Shown: positions 1-8,695 of the stretch, piece after piece
Position numbering within the stretch: the stretch's first letter is position 1
How the letters are laid out: every line of letters begins with the position of its first letter
Assembly: GCF_003729955.1 (NCBI RefSeq)
Contig: NZ_RJTX01000001.1
Coordinates: 1,116,001-1,180,000, forward strand
DNA length: 64,000 nt
DNA from: Chryseobacterium daecheongense
GTDB lineage: Bacteria > Bacteroidota > Bacteroidia > Flavobacteriales > Weeksellaceae
Reading direction: 5' to 3'
Translations under genes and position numbers: made by a program
Notes under the pieces: generated by a model
What the model saw: only the letters and a program-made list of their open reading frames with translations
Database searches by the model: none
Told to the model about the DNA's origin: nothing

Positions 1-46
1 TCATCGCACCGAAAACCAGTAATTTAGTAAACATCTTTGATTCCAT
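1..46 (-). CDS. Partial CDS: N-terminus of an unidentified, probably exported protein
   Basis: Only the first 15 codons are present (MESKMFTKLLVFGAM...), running off the left edge. The basic then hydrophobic start looks like the beginning of a signal peptide. It is divergent from the LacI-type regulator at 290, with a palindromic operator between them. In Bacteroidota that arrangement often pairs a LacI regulator with a SusC/TonB-dependent receptor for sugar uptake, but nothing in these 15 residues proves it. Confidence 0.5.
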   Translation of the reverse strand, partial: MESKMFTKLLVFGAM

Positions 47-139
47 ATTTTTATGAAGTTTTTTTGTTATGGGTTAAAAGTATTTTTTTTAAGATATCAA
101 AAATGCAGTTTGAATATTATATTAATTCTACGTTAATAT

Positions 140-161
140 CAACCGATTGCGCAATCGGTTG
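140..161. promoter_or_regulatory. 22-bp perfect palindrome, candidate LacI-family operator
   Basis: A perfect palindrome with half-site CAACCGATTGC meets its reverse complement at 150/151. It lies between the divergent truncated gene (start at 46) and the LacI-type gene (start at 290). LacI-family operators are typically palindromes of about 20 bp with a central CG or GC step, so it is probably bound by the neighbouring regulator. The binding assignment is inference. Confidence 0.7.
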
Positions 162-181
162 CGGTTAATAACAAAATTTTA

Positions 182-230
182 TTTTAACGTTTTGTTAACT
201 TTTAATCCTTTATATTTAACGTTTTTTAAC
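182..230. repeat. Two direct copies of a TTTAACGTTTT..TTAAC element
   Basis: Related 16-18 bp elements lie at 182-199 and 215-230, about 32 bp apart (three helical turns), between the palindrome and the regulator start. Each holds TTAACGTTTT followed by TTAAC. They may be extra regulator-binding sites, or chance in very AT-rich DNA. Confidence 0.35.
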
Positions 231-289
231 GATTAAAACAACCAAAATCATTACTAAATTATCCCAAAAATATGCTCTATTAACCCAAA

Positions 290-1225
290 ATGAAAAGAAT
301 CACTATAAAGGACATTGCAAAAATGCTTAATATCAGCACCTCCACGGTGTCTCGAGCGCTTAAAAACCATCCGGACATCAGCGACTCCGTAAAACAGCGT
401 GTGAAGGAGGTTGCAGATACTTTTAACTATGTCCCGAATGACTTTGCCATTAACTTCAGGAAAAAATCATCAAAGGTTATCGGGCTTATCATCCCGGAAA
501 TTTCGATGTTTTTTATTCCTTCTATTATTAAAGGGATTTCTTCTGTGCTGCACTCGGAAGGGTATAACTTTTTTGTGCTTTCTTCGGAAGAATCTTTAGG
601 TATGGAAGAAGAAAACCTGCTTACCTGCATCAACTCAAGGGTAGATGGCATCCTAATTTCTCTCAGCAGACAGACGAAAGACCTCAGCCATTTCAATAAA
701 ATTAAAGAGCTGGAACTTCCGTTGGTTATTTTTGATAAGACCATTCCGCAAAATATATTTGAAGAGGTGATATTTGACAATAGGCTTTATGCACAGACTG
801 CTGCCCAAAAGCTCATAACAGCTGGCTGTAAAAATATTATTGCTATTTTCGGTGATGAAAACCTGGAAATATCACAAGCCCGGAAAAATTATTTCTTAGA
901 GGTTATTGATAAGCATAAAGATGTAAAGTGTAAGGTCATCTACTGCGATTCCGCCGATATGGTAAAGGAGAAAATGAGCATCATCCTTGATTATGAAGAT
1001 TTCGACGGTTATTTTGTGATGAGTGACGAAACACTAGCCGGATTGCACAGTTCACTTGTTAACAAAAAAACGGCTTCCTCAAAAGCCAAGGTCGTCGCTA
1101 TTACAGAGGGTATTCTCCCCAAATATCTGGACGACTCCTATGAATGTATCATTAATGATGGCTTCGAAATGGGAAAAACGGCTGCGATGAAATTATTGAC
1201 AATCATAAAAAATCAACCTGCTTAA
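290..1225 (+). CDS. LacI/GalR-family transcriptional regulator
   Basis: A DNA-binding sugar-responsive regulator. Residues 1-50 form the LacI helix-turn-helix (TIKDIAKMLNISTSTVSRAL), followed by the hinge and a periplasmic-binding-protein-like effector domain beginning near VIGLIIPEIS. At 311 residues it is shorter than the usual 335-345: it ends right after the MGKTAAMKLL helix, and the final strand with the usual xRxSS tail is missing. It is divergent from the truncated gene at 1-46 and faces a perfect palindromic operator, so it probably controls that gene and itself. The effector is unknown. Confidence 0.9.
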   Translation: MKRITIKDIAKMLNISTSTVSRALKNHPDISDSVKQRVKEVADTFNYVPNDFAINFRKKSSKVIGLIIPEISMFFIPSIIKGISSVLHSEGYNFFVLSSEESLGMEEENLLTCINSRVDGILISLSRQTKDLSHFNKIKELELPLVIFDKTIPQNIFEEVIFDNRLYAQTAAQKLITAGCKNIIAIFGDENLEISQARKNYFLEVIDKHKDVKCKVIYCDSADMVKEKMSIILDYEDFDGYFVMSDETLAGLHSSLVNKKTASSKAKVVAITEGILPKYLDDSYECIINDGFEMGKTAAMKLLTIIKNQPA

Positions 1226-1375
1226 GTTTGAAATATATTTTTTGATAGTCTAAAAAAATCTTTAAATCAGGTGAACAAATTTAATAACAGCTAATTGCAT
1301 GATACATTATTTATCTTTTAATCCGGTTATATATTTTCTATTCGGTTAATTTCTGTAAATAATGACAAACAACAG

Positions 1376-1403
1376 AAAAGCCTTTGGAATCCCAAAGGCT
1401 TTT
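1376..1403. terminator. Bidirectional intrinsic terminator
   Basis: A perfect 12-bp stem (AAAAGCCTTTGG with its complement) and an AATC loop lie between the convergent LacI-type and pirin-like genes. The flanking A/T runs let it serve both strands. Confidence 0.85.
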
Positions 1404-1424
1404 GTCTATTTTACAATCAAAATT

Positions 1425-2153
1425 TTAATGGAACTTATTCCCGCTAAACATTCCTGTGTCGCTGTATTTGGGTTCTTTTCTTATCTGAAACAAAACAAGG
1501 TCACTTTCTGTAACTGCTTCAATGGGAAGATTCTCTTCAAGAATCACGCTGTCACCTTTTGCAATCGTTTCATTTCCGATTCTGATATCGCCGTTGAAAC
1601 AGTAAATAAAATTGACAACTTCTTCATTCAGGTCTGGAATTTTCACAATATTATCCTTTTGCAACCTGATGTCAAAAATATTGGTCTCAACTCTTAATTT
1701 CAATAGTGAATCAGCCCTGTTTCCAGCAATCAATCTCCAGGTATTTTCACTAAAAATATTTTCAAAATGATGAAATTGAACCTGAGGCGGCAAACCGTTT
1801 TCAGAAGGTCGCATAAAGATTTGCAGCATTTCCACATCTTCTTCGGCACTTTCTTCATGTGAAATTCCGCTTCCGGCATTCATCAGCATCATATAAGAAT
1901 TATTCAGATGTTCTTTTTTACCCGTGCTGTCCAGATGAATCATCTTCCCTGAACGGATATAGGAAAAAATCTCATCATCCTGATGCAGATGCATCGGAAC
2001 CAAACCGGGAGGTTTAAATAAAGCGTGGTCAATTCTTCCGATGGTCAAAAATCCTGTATCGTTTTTTCCGAGATTAGCTCCCGGATAAAGTATTTCAACG
2101 TGAAATGTCTGATTTCCGTGTATATGTTTTTCTGAAGCCCTGATAATTTTCAT
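1425..2153 (-). CDS. Pirin family bicupin protein
   Basis: A two-cupin pirin-like protein of 242 residues. The metal-binding set is visible: H55 and H57 in MHLHQDDEIF, then H99 and E101 in GISHEES, matching the pirin HxH...HxE arrangement. Bacterial pirins include quercetin dioxygenases (YhhW type) and redox-linked regulators, and the substrate cannot be read from sequence. It lies 75 bp downstream of the isochorismatase-like gene on the same strand and is probably co-transcribed with it, both being divergent from a Crp/Fnr-type regulator. Confidence 0.88.
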   Translation of the reverse strand: MKIIRASEKHIHGNQTFHVEILYPGANLGKNDTGFLTIGRIDHALFKPPGLVPMHLHQDDEIFSYIRSGKMIHLDSTGKKEHLNNSYMMLMNAGSGISHEESAEEDVEMLQIFMRPSENGLPPQVQFHHFENIFSENTWRLIAGNRADSLLKLRVETNIFDIRLQKDNIVKIPDLNEEVVNFIYCFNGDIRIGNETIAKGDSVILEENLPIEAVTESDLVLFQIRKEPKYSDTGMFSGNKFH

Positions 2154-2228
2154 GATGTACGTTTAATTTTAAAACAAAAGAAACACCACTCTACACTCTG
2201 AAACGATGTTTCTTTTTGTAAATCAATC

Positions 2229-2804
2229 TTAATGATAATTTAAAATTCCAACCAATTTCTCTCCGTTCGGACTTGTCCAGTCAATAGCCAATTCTGAAAT
2301 AATCTGGTCAACGGTTGTGATAATGGCACCCGCCTGTCTCATTCTTTCCAAAGCCAGATTATCGCCGTATTGAGTGTAAGAAGCCGATGCGTCCGCAGAA
2401 ACCTGTACTTCATAGCCTTCATCCAGCATTTGTAAAACAGGGAAAGTAACACAAATCTCTGTAGTAACACCTGCCACAAAAAGTTTTTTTCTGCCTAACG
2501 CTTTTACCGCTTCATTGAAGCCTTCGTGATGCATCGCATTTACAATTCCAGGACGTTTGATTCGGGCTTCATAAGCATCAGGTAAGATTTCCTGTAATTC
2601 GGGAATCAGTGGTCCTTGAACGTGGTCTTCCATACTGGATGTCAAAATCACAGGAAGATTAAGGGCTTTTGCAATTTTTGCCAGCTTGATTGCATTTTGT
2701 TTTACCAGGTTGATGTCATGAGAATGTGTCCATGCCATTGTTCCTGTCTGATGATCGATGAGCAGAATAGCTGCGTTTTCCGGGTTGAATGCTTTTGCGT
2801 GCAT
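2229..2804 (-). CDS. Isochorismatase-family cysteine hydrolase (YcaC-like)
   Basis: A 191-residue cysteine hydrolase of the isochorismatase fold. The catalytic triad is readable as D17 (LLIDHQ), K83 (ARIKRPG) and C118 (TTEICVT), the spacing expected for YcaC-type enzymes. The substrate is unknown; relatives hydrolyse amides such as nicotinamide or act in stress responses. It is the first gene of an apparent two-gene operon with the pirin-like gene. A TAATTTTG box upstream (2872-2879) is a plausible promoter. Confidence 0.88.
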   Translation of the reverse strand: MHAKAFNPENAAILLIDHQTGTMAWTHSHDINLVKQNAIKLAKIAKALNLPVILTSSMEDHVQGPLIPELQEILPDAYEARIKRPGIVNAMHHEGFNEAVKALGRKKLFVAGVTTEICVTFPVLQMLDEGYEVQVSADASASYTQYGDNLALERMRQAGAIITTVDQIISELAIDWTSPNGEKLVGILNYH

Positions 2805-2871
2805 AATAAATGTATTTAAATTAATATTATTTTATTCTGTACTTCAGCCGTGTAAGTGCTATTGTACAGGA

Positions 2872-2879
2872 CAAAATTA
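2872..2879 (-). promoter_or_regulatory. -7 promoter box TAATTTTG for the isochorismatase-like/pirin operon
   Basis: On the minus strand this reads TAATTTTG, matching the Bacteroidota TAnnTTTG box, and predicts a start near 2865 and a leader of about 60 nt. Confidence 0.5.
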
Positions 2880-2926
2880 GGCTGAGTTACTTCCCGGAAA
2901 CGGTGATAATTGATACAAAAAACCTG

Positions 2927-2938
2927 TGACAAATGTCA
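2927..2938. promoter_or_regulatory. TGACA-AA-TGTCA dyad, candidate Crp/Fnr-type site
   Basis: A perfect 5+2+5 dyad centred about 65 bp upstream of the predicted start of the hydrolase operon, a common position for a Crp-family activator. The adjacent Crp/Fnr-type gene is the obvious candidate binder. This is inference. Confidence 0.4.
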
Positions 2939-3241
2939 ATGAATTTAATTAAGTGTTTGATTTTTAATTGATTAATAATAGGATTGTATTTTTCCCATTT
3001 AATTTTGAATAAAGAATAAAAAGAAAATCGGCCATAAGAAAAATTGCCTAAAGCATTAAATATGGAAGAAGCTATCGGAAAAATAAAGAACTTTTTATTT
3101 TCAGATTGATAGCAAATCGTCTTGAGAAATCAAAGGATGATTTTTTAGTATTCGTATTTTTCAAATGAAATATAATTAAGACAATCAAACGAAATTTTTT
3201 AAATTTGATAGATACAATTTTCTTTATTGCCAAAAAATAAA

Positions 3242-3820
3242 ATGTACGAACCACTTTTTGAATATATAGAACGCTACAGCAATTCTAATCTTTCGGCTGA
3301 AGAAAAAGAGAAGATTCAGTCGCTGTTGTTGCCGAAAAAATTAAGAAAAAAACAATATTTTCTTGAGGAAGGAAATGTCTGTCCTTACACAGGTTTCATC
3401 CTAAAAGGTGCAACGAGACAGTTCAGTGTTGACAGTCACGGGATTGAGTACATTCTACAATTGGCTGTAGAAAACTGGTGGATTGTTGATCGCCAGAGTT
3501 TTATAAATCAAACACCTTCCAAATACTATATCGAAGCTTGGGAAAACACAGAATTACTGATTTTGCCGAGACCTAATCTTGATGCTTTTCTGGAAATTCC
3601 TTCAGTAAAAGATATGTTCTGGAAAATGAGTGAAAACAATCATATTGCTTCACAGAAACGTGTTGATGATGCCATAAGTCTTAGTGCTTTAGAACGATAT
3701 GAAAGCTTTGTGACCCATCATGCTGATATGATTCAGAGATTTCCTTTGCACCAGATTGCTTCTTACCTGGGAATTTCTCGAGAAACGCTTAGCAGAATCA
3801 GGAAGCAGAGTTTCCGGTAA
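3242..3820 (+). CDS. Crp/Fnr-family transcriptional regulator
   Basis: A 192-residue regulator with an N-terminal cyclic-nucleotide-binding-like jelly roll (around residues 20-115) and a C-terminal winged helix-turn-helix (FPLHQIASYLGISRETLSRIRK). I chose the ATG at 3242 (MYEPLFEY) over a TTG five codons upstream. There is no Fnr-like N-terminal Cys cluster, so oxygen sensing through an Fe-S cluster is unlikely. It is divergent from the isochorismatase-like/pirin pair and is probably their regulator. Confidence 0.88.
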   Translation: MYEPLFEYIERYSNSNLSAEEKEKIQSLLLPKKLRKKQYFLEEGNVCPYTGFILKGATRQFSVDSHGIEYILQLAVENWWIVDRQSFINQTPSKYYIEAWENTELLILPRPNLDAFLEIPSVKDMFWKMSENNHIASQKRVDDAISLSALERYESFVTHHADMIQRFPLHQIASYLGISRETLSRIRKQSFR

Positions 3821-3829
3821 TTTAATTCT

Positions 3830-4945
3830 TTATTGTCTTTTAAGTAAACCCACTATCTTCTTACTGATCTCAACTGCGATAGGGCGGTGACCAGCTTCGA
3901 GCGAAACCACTGCTATGGAGGCATTTAACTGAGGAATATAAATAAGGTCTGTTCCCAATCCTCCTCCGTGATTGTAGCCTAAAAGTCCAGCGTACTTAAT
4001 TTTGCGAACGCCAAGACAATAATTTATTTCCAAATTAGGCGGTACATCGGTTGTCATCTGAGCGAGAACATTTTTATTTTTGATAATCTTACCGCCGAAA
4101 AGTTGCTGAAAAAAAACAGCCATCTCTTTCACATTTGTTACGATTCCACCACCGCCATATAAATCCCAGGAAGGATCAAGGTTATATGTACCCCATCCAA
4201 ATTCATCCCAATACTGATGTGCCTGTGGAGCAGTATTTTTATGTGCATTCTCAAATTTTGCAAATCGGGTAACTTTCAAACCTTGCTTTTTATAGCCTAG
4301 CAGTTTTCTCATTGTTTTGTAATACTGCTGATGTGTTACACTCTCTATAACTTCAGTAAGTAAAACAAAATTAATGTCTGCATAGTGAAAACCTTCGCCA
4401 GGATCTGACAATGGTTTACCTAGTCCGGCTGCTCTTTCGATTTGCTCATCACGCGTCCACTCATGTTTTGGATGCTCCCCGATAAATTTAAAATAGCCTT
4501 CGTCCACATAGTCTCTTATACCTGATGTATGGGATAAAAGATGTTTTAAGGTGATACTATTTGTCTTATAGCCAGCATTTGACAATACCTTTTCAGACAT
4601 CGGAGTAAGGTATTTTTTTATCGGCTGATTGATATCCAATTTTCCTTTTTCAACCAATCGCAAGATGGCGGCCGCTACATAAGGTTTGGTCGGGCTGGCA
4701 ATCAGTACGGGCTGGTCTGCCGTCAGTTTTTGCTTTGTTTCTCTATTTGAATATCCAACCGCATAACCGAAGGAAAGATGTTGATCCGGGGCTTCTACAT
4801 ATAGTGCAAAACCAGCAGCTTTTGGATTCGCTGCATAAACTGAATCAACCAATTTTTGTACCATTGATTCAATTGTTTGAGCAAATATATTTGATGAAAA
4901 TAGAAGCAGAAATAATAACGTGATGTATTTTTTTGTTGTATTCAT
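3830..4945 (-). CDS. Exported serine hydrolase, class-C beta-lactamase/PBP-like
   Basis: A 371-residue beta-lactamase-fold serine hydrolase with a signal peptide ending near SNIFAQ. The nucleophile motif SxxK is S84-P-T-K87. A YAD motif sits where the class-C YxN belongs, and HGGG near the C-terminus replaces the KTG element, as in many esterase/D-aminopeptidase-like members. It could be a peptidase or esterase, and I see no reason to call it a resistance enzyme. It ends 9 bp from the end of the convergent Crp/Fnr-type gene. Confidence 0.85.
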   Translation of the reverse strand: MNTTKKYITLLFLLLFSSNIFAQTIESMVQKLVDSVYAANPKAAGFALYVEAPDQHLSFGYAVGYSNRETKQKLTADQPVLIASPTKPYVAAAILRLVEKGKLDINQPIKKYLTPMSEKVLSNAGYKTNSITLKHLLSHTSGIRDYVDEGYFKFIGEHPKHEWTRDEQIERAAGLGKPLSDPGEGFHYADINFVLLTEVIESVTHQQYYKTMRKLLGYKKQGLKVTRFAKFENAHKNTAPQAHQYWDEFGWGTYNLDPSWDLYGGGGIVTNVKEMAVFFQQLFGGKIIKNKNVLAQMTTDVPPNLEINYCLGVRKIKYAGLLGYNHGGGLGTDLIYIPQLNASIAVVSLEAGHRPIAVEISKKIVGLLKRQ

Positions 4946-5047
4946 TGATGGTTTTTATCAAAATCAATATTCTTATAAAATATACAACCTTATCATATAC
5001 ATATTATTACAATGATAATGTTGTTTACAGCTAAAATAGAATGTGAA

Positions 5048-5962
5048 TTAATTAAGATGTTCCCTAAACTCCAGCGGTGTCATGCCCGTCTTATTTTTAA
5101 AGAGTTTATTGAAAGACTGTGGGTATTCAAATCCCAGCTCATAGGCAATTTCAGCTGCGGTGAGTTCTGAAGTAGAAAGTTTTTGTTTGGCTACCTCAAT
5201 TAATTTTGCGTGAATGTGCTGTTGGCTATTAAGACCCGTAAGACTTCGCAATAAATCACTTAAATATCCAGAGGAAACATTGAGTTGATCAGAAAAATAC
5301 TTTACGGATGGAATCCCGTTTTCTAAAGCTAATCCTGTAACATAGTAATTATTTAACAAGGCTTCAAATTTCTCTATTACAGGACTATTAACAGCTTTCC
5401 TTGTAATAAACTGACGTTTGTAATATCGGTTACTATAATTTAAAAGGACTTCTATATAAGAAATGATCAGTTCCTGACTGGTATCATCAATTGAAGTTTC
5501 CAATTCATCATTAATATCCTCAAAAACATGGAGAATTTTATCTCTTTCTCTTTCAGAAAGATGTAGGGCTTCATTGATATTATAACCGAAAAATCCGTGC
5601 TTAGTAATTGATTTAAACAAAGGGTGTCCAGCAAAAAAGTCTGGATGGATAAATATGCTTCGTCCTCTGCATTCATCGTCATCAATAACTGACAATGCCT
5701 GGTTGGGAGCGACAAATATCAATCCCCCTTCGTCAAAATCATAATAGCCCTGCCCATACTTTAATTTTCCTTTCAAATTACTTTTATATGAAATCATATA
5801 AAAATCATGAACCAGATAGCGCACTTTATTTGAAGATATTTCATCGTGATTGATTATGACAATCAATGGATGGGCTGGTTTGCGAACACCAAGTGCCTTG
5901 CATAAATCGGAAATTGATTTATAATATTGTATTTCCTTTTTAGGAACTGATTTATCTATCAT
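5048..5962 (-). CDS. AraC-family transcriptional regulator (distal gene of SDR group 2)
   Basis: A 304-residue regulator with an N-terminal cupin-like sensing half and a C-terminal double helix-turn-helix (about residues 205-303: VKYFSDQLNVSSGYLSDLLR, then AAEIAYELGFEYPQSFNKLF). It lies downstream of the alpha/beta hydrolase and two SDR genes on the same strand with a 31-bp gap, so it may be co-transcribed with the enzymes it controls. The inducer is unknown. Confidence 0.88.
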   Translation of the reverse strand: MIDKSVPKKEIQYYKSISDLCKALGVRKPAHPLIVIINHDEISSNKVRYLVHDFYMISYKSNLKGKLKYGQGYYDFDEGGLIFVAPNQALSVIDDDECRGRSIFIHPDFFAGHPLFKSITKHGFFGYNINEALHLSERERDKILHVFEDINDELETSIDDTSQELIISYIEVLLNYSNRYYKRQFITRKAVNSPVIEKFEALLNNYYVTGLALENGIPSVKYFSDQLNVSSGYLSDLLRSLTGLNSQQHIHAKLIEVAKQKLSTSELTAAEIAYELGFEYPQSFNKLFKNKTGMTPLEFREHLN

Positions 5963-5993
5963 TATTACTTTTTAAACCTATGGCAGTTGTTAA

Positions 5994-6770
5994 TTATTTA
6001 GATAAAGCCTTTGCTGCCTCATCTATCAGGTTGGCTACTTCATTTGGCCGGGAGGTATATATAGAATGACTACCCCCTCCAATCTCCACGATCTTTTTTG
6101 CTTTCATCCTTTGCGCATAAAAAAGCTCGAGGTCCGGATTGATGATTCTATCTGATTTAGCAACCATATACCATGTGGGTTTTATTTTCCATGCTGGATT
6201 ATCAATTAATCCCTGAAAACAAATATCCGCTGTAGGCATTTGAGAATTGGCCATAAATTTTGCTTTACGTATTGGCAGATCAGCCGCAAAATCTTCGGGA
6301 AAACGCTCTGGGTCAATATAGTCATAGCCATCTTCTCCTTTTATCAATGAAGTGTAAGATGGAGGATATTTCCGGAAAAGTTCACTTCTTTTTTCATTAG
6401 CTTCAGGAGCATGAGCTGCAATGTATACAAGTCCCGAAACCTTGTTATTATTACCTGCCTGAGATATAATAACACCGCCATAGCTATGACCAACCAATAT
6501 ACATGGACTCGTCTGCTGATCAATAATTCTGTTTACCTCTGCCACATCAGTTTCTAAACTTTGTAATTTATGTTGACTAACTGATACATGGTATCCTTTT
6601 TCTGTAAGGATATTATATACAGATTCCCAGCCGGAACCATCTAAAAAAGCTCCATGTACAAGTACGATATTTTTGACAGATAAATCACGATTTGTTTTTT
6701 TTGACATAAAAGAAAGCACTATAATCGCGATTGCAGTCAATGCTATGGTTGTGGTTATGTTTTTAATCAT
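5994..6770 (-). CDS. Exported alpha/beta hydrolase
   Basis: A 258-residue alpha/beta hydrolase with an N-terminal hydrophobic export or anchor segment (IALTAIAIIVLSFM). Visible elements are the oxyanion HG in LVHGAFLDGS, the nucleophile elbow GHSYGG, an acid in AKSDRIIN and the catalytic His in GGGSHSIYTS. I chose MIKNITT at 6770 over an upstream in-frame ATG at 6812, because the upstream codons (LICLNLSIENN) do not belong to a signal peptide. It is packed between an SDR gene and an AraC gene, suggesting an esterase step in a small-molecule pathway. Confidence 0.85.
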   Translation of the reverse strand: MIKNITTTIALTAIAIIVLSFMSKKTNRDLSVKNIVLVHGAFLDGSGWESVYNILTEKGYHVSVSQHKLQSLETDVAEVNRIIDQQTSPCILVGHSYGGVIISQAGNNNKVSGLVYIAAHAPEANEKRSELFRKYPPSYTSLIKGEDGYDYIDPERFPEDFAADLPIRKAKFMANSQMPTADICFQGLIDNPAWKIKPTWYMVAKSDRIINPDLELFYAQRMKAKKIVEIGGGSHSIYTSRPNEVANLIDEAAKALSK

Positions 6771-6820
6771 GGTAACGTTATTTTCAATTGATAAATTTAA
6801 GCAAATTAGCACGAATTGAA

Positions 6821-7627
6821 TTAGCCAATCAATCCTTTTACCACACCTTTTCTGAAAGCTTCACTGCCCTTATTTAGTCTATATTCATAGGTAGATACAG
6901 CATCATTTCCTGCAAGATATCTTAGCTGGTCTTTACCATCAATGGCAGCTTCATACACTACCTCTGCAATGGATTCCGGAGCTGAAAATTGCAAAGGGCT
7001 ATCAGGATTATTAAAACCTGCGATAAACTTGTCAAAATATGTTGCGTAAGCCTCATGTTTTCCCATATCGATGGATCTGGTCATGAAATCCGTTGCGATT
7101 CCTCCAGGAGAAATGGTTTTGATCTTAATATGTTGGGTTGCCAACTCATACGACATGCTTTCGCTCCAACCTTCAATTGCCCATTTTGTAGCATGATATA
7201 TTGAGCTGAAAGGAAAAGTAACCAGACCTCCAATTGAGGTAGTGTTTATAATTAACCCTTCCTTTCTTTCGCGTAGATGAGGAAGAAATTCCTGGGTTAC
7301 ACGGATTACGCCCAGTACGTTTGTGTTAAACTGTCTTGTAATCTGATCATCCGTATATCCTTCGAGAGGTCCGGTTAATCCATAACCGGCATTATTAAAT
7401 ACAACATCAACGGAACCTATTTGGATAGCTGCTTCAACAGCCTTCTGAATGGATTCTTTATTGGTTACGTCAAGCTGTAAAAGATGGATATTAGGAATTG
7501 ATACAAGTTCATTTTCGTTTTCAGGATGCCGCATAGAAGCAATAACATTCCACCCTTTTTGAGCAAATAATTTGGCGGTGGCCTTTCCCAATCCGGAAGA
7601 AGATCCGGTTATAAATATTGTTTTCAT
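6821..7627 (-). CDS. SDR family NAD(P)-dependent oxidoreductase
   Basis: A classical short-chain dehydrogenase of 268 residues. The nucleotide site TGSSSGLG begins at residue 7, NNAG is at 78-81, and the catalytic S131, Y144 and K148 (YHATK) are all present. It lies 25 bp downstream of another SDR gene. The substrate cannot be read. It is most like the SDRs that often travel with AraC regulators in flavobacterial accessory clusters. Confidence 0.9.
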   Translation of the reverse strand: MKTIFITGSSSGLGKATAKLFAQKGWNVIASMRHPENENELVSIPNIHLLQLDVTNKESIQKAVEAAIQIGSVDVVFNNAGYGLTGPLEGYTDDQITRQFNTNVLGVIRVTQEFLPHLRERKEGLIINTTSIGGLVTFPFSSIYHATKWAIEGWSESMSYELATQHIKIKTISPGGIATDFMTRSIDMGKHEAYATYFDKFIAGFNNPDSPLQFSAPESIAEVVYEAAIDGKDQLRYLAGNDAVSTYEYRLNKGSEAFRKGVVKGLIG

Positions 7628-7652
7628 TTAAAAGCTTTTTATGAATTAATCG

Positions 7653-8489
7653 TTAATTATTAGCTTGTGTGAAAATGCTGTCGGTAAACTGTTGATAGGC
7701 TTCTTCAGAAGACGAGCGACGGGCATTCAAAATAGGCTGTATATCTTGAGTAGGGGAATATCGAAGACGGGCATTATCGTCTGTTGCGGATTCATAGATA
7801 GCCGACACAACTTTTTCTACAGCATCTTCATCAGAAGTTAACGCCATAGATTGGAACATTTTTCCGGTTTGCTCCAGAAACGGAACGTAGTCCGAAATCA
7901 ATTGCAGACCTGTGCTTTCTCCTCCTACACGATTAAGGAAACCTGTCTTTGGTGCACCTCCCGGCTCAATTACTTTCACTTTAATACCTAAAGATGCTAA
8001 TTCATATCTAAGCCCTTCTGACCAACCTTCCAATGCAAATTTTGACGAACTGTAAATAGAAGCCATTGGAAAGCCAATGGCCCCTGCACCAGAACTTACA
8101 TTGATAACAACCCCAGATTTGTTTTCACGAAAATGAGGAAGTATAGCTCTGGTTACATCCATAGCCCCGAATACATTTACTGCAAATTGATTTTGAATGG
8201 CTTCCCGGCTTGCACTTTCAAAAATTCCGAAAAGACCATAGCCTGCATTGTTTACCAATACATCAATCTTACCGAAACGTTCGATACCAGCATCTATAGC
8301 TGATTGTATAGATGCCGTGTCTTCAACATCTAATTTGGTAATAAAAAGATTTGTCGAATTCTTAAAGCCGGTAGCCTTGCTTGTGTCCCTCATGGTAGCA
8401 ATCACATTCCAACCTTTCTCTGCAAAGTAGTTCGCTGCGGAAGCTCCGAACCCTGATGATGTTCCTGTAATCAATACTGTTTTGTTCAT
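7653..8489 (-). CDS. SDR family NAD(P)-dependent oxidoreductase
   Basis: A 278-residue classical SDR with TGTSSGFG at residues 8-15, NNAG at 80-83 and the catalytic Ser near 132 with Y146 and K150 (YSSSK). It shares layout and many residues with the next SDR downstream, so the two probably arose by duplication. It is the first gene of group 2; a dyad about 20-45 bp upstream (8511-8535) is a candidate control site. Confidence 0.9.
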   Translation of the reverse strand: MNKTVLITGTSSGFGASAANYFAEKGWNVIATMRDTSKATGFKNSTNLFITKLDVEDTASIQSAIDAGIERFGKIDVLVNNAGYGLFGIFESASREAIQNQFAVNVFGAMDVTRAILPHFRENKSGVVINVSSGAGAIGFPMASIYSSSKFALEGWSEGLRYELASLGIKVKVIEPGGAPKTGFLNRVGGESTGLQLISDYVPFLEQTGKMFQSMALTSDEDAVEKVVSAIYESATDDNARLRYSPTQDIQPILNARRSSSEEAYQQFTDSIFTQANN

Positions 8490-8510
8490 AATTTTGATAT
8501 TTGATTGTTT

Positions 8511-8535
8511 GACATTTATTTATATTGCAAATGTC
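8511..8535. promoter_or_regulatory. GACATTT-N11-AAATGTC inverted repeat upstream of SDR group 2
   Basis: Seven-bp perfect arms with an 11-bp AT-rich spacer lie just upstream of the SDR start at 8489, in the only large gap (206 bp) inside the SDR block. The position fits an operator or promoter for the second transcript, perhaps for one of the AraC regulators. The function is inferred. Confidence 0.4.
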
Positions 8536-8695
8536 TTATGAATACCAAAGCTTTAATAAACCAAAACGCGATAATGATTATCCAAAATAAGGATTATGGT
8601 TTTTCCCAGAAACCTGGAACTTATGGTGATGGCCACTTTTTCAGTTCATCAATCCTTTCGAAAGCTCAAATATACTTGGTTGAAAAGCTCATGAA

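Larger units (their letters stand above)
2805..3241. other. Divergent regulatory gap between the isochorismatase-like and Crp/Fnr genes
   Basis: No credible gene is seen in these 437 bases. The part nearest the hydrolase gene holds a CTGTAC...GTACAG inverted repeat (2837-2842 and 2864-2869), a minus-strand promoter box (2872-2879) and a TGACA-AA-TGTCA dyad (2927-2938). The rest is AT-rich and featureless to me. Confidence 0.6.

Noticed and set aside
3072..3254. A 60-codon minus-strand frame overlapping the start of the Crp/Fnr-type gene
   Set aside because: Low-complexity Lys/Phe/Ile composition typical of translated AT-rich spacer. It overlaps a better gene.
3830..4945. Calling the class-C-like serine hydrolase an AmpC resistance enzyme
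   Set aside because: It lacks the YxN and KTG motifs of AmpC (YAD and HGGG instead), so a peptidase or esterase is more likely.
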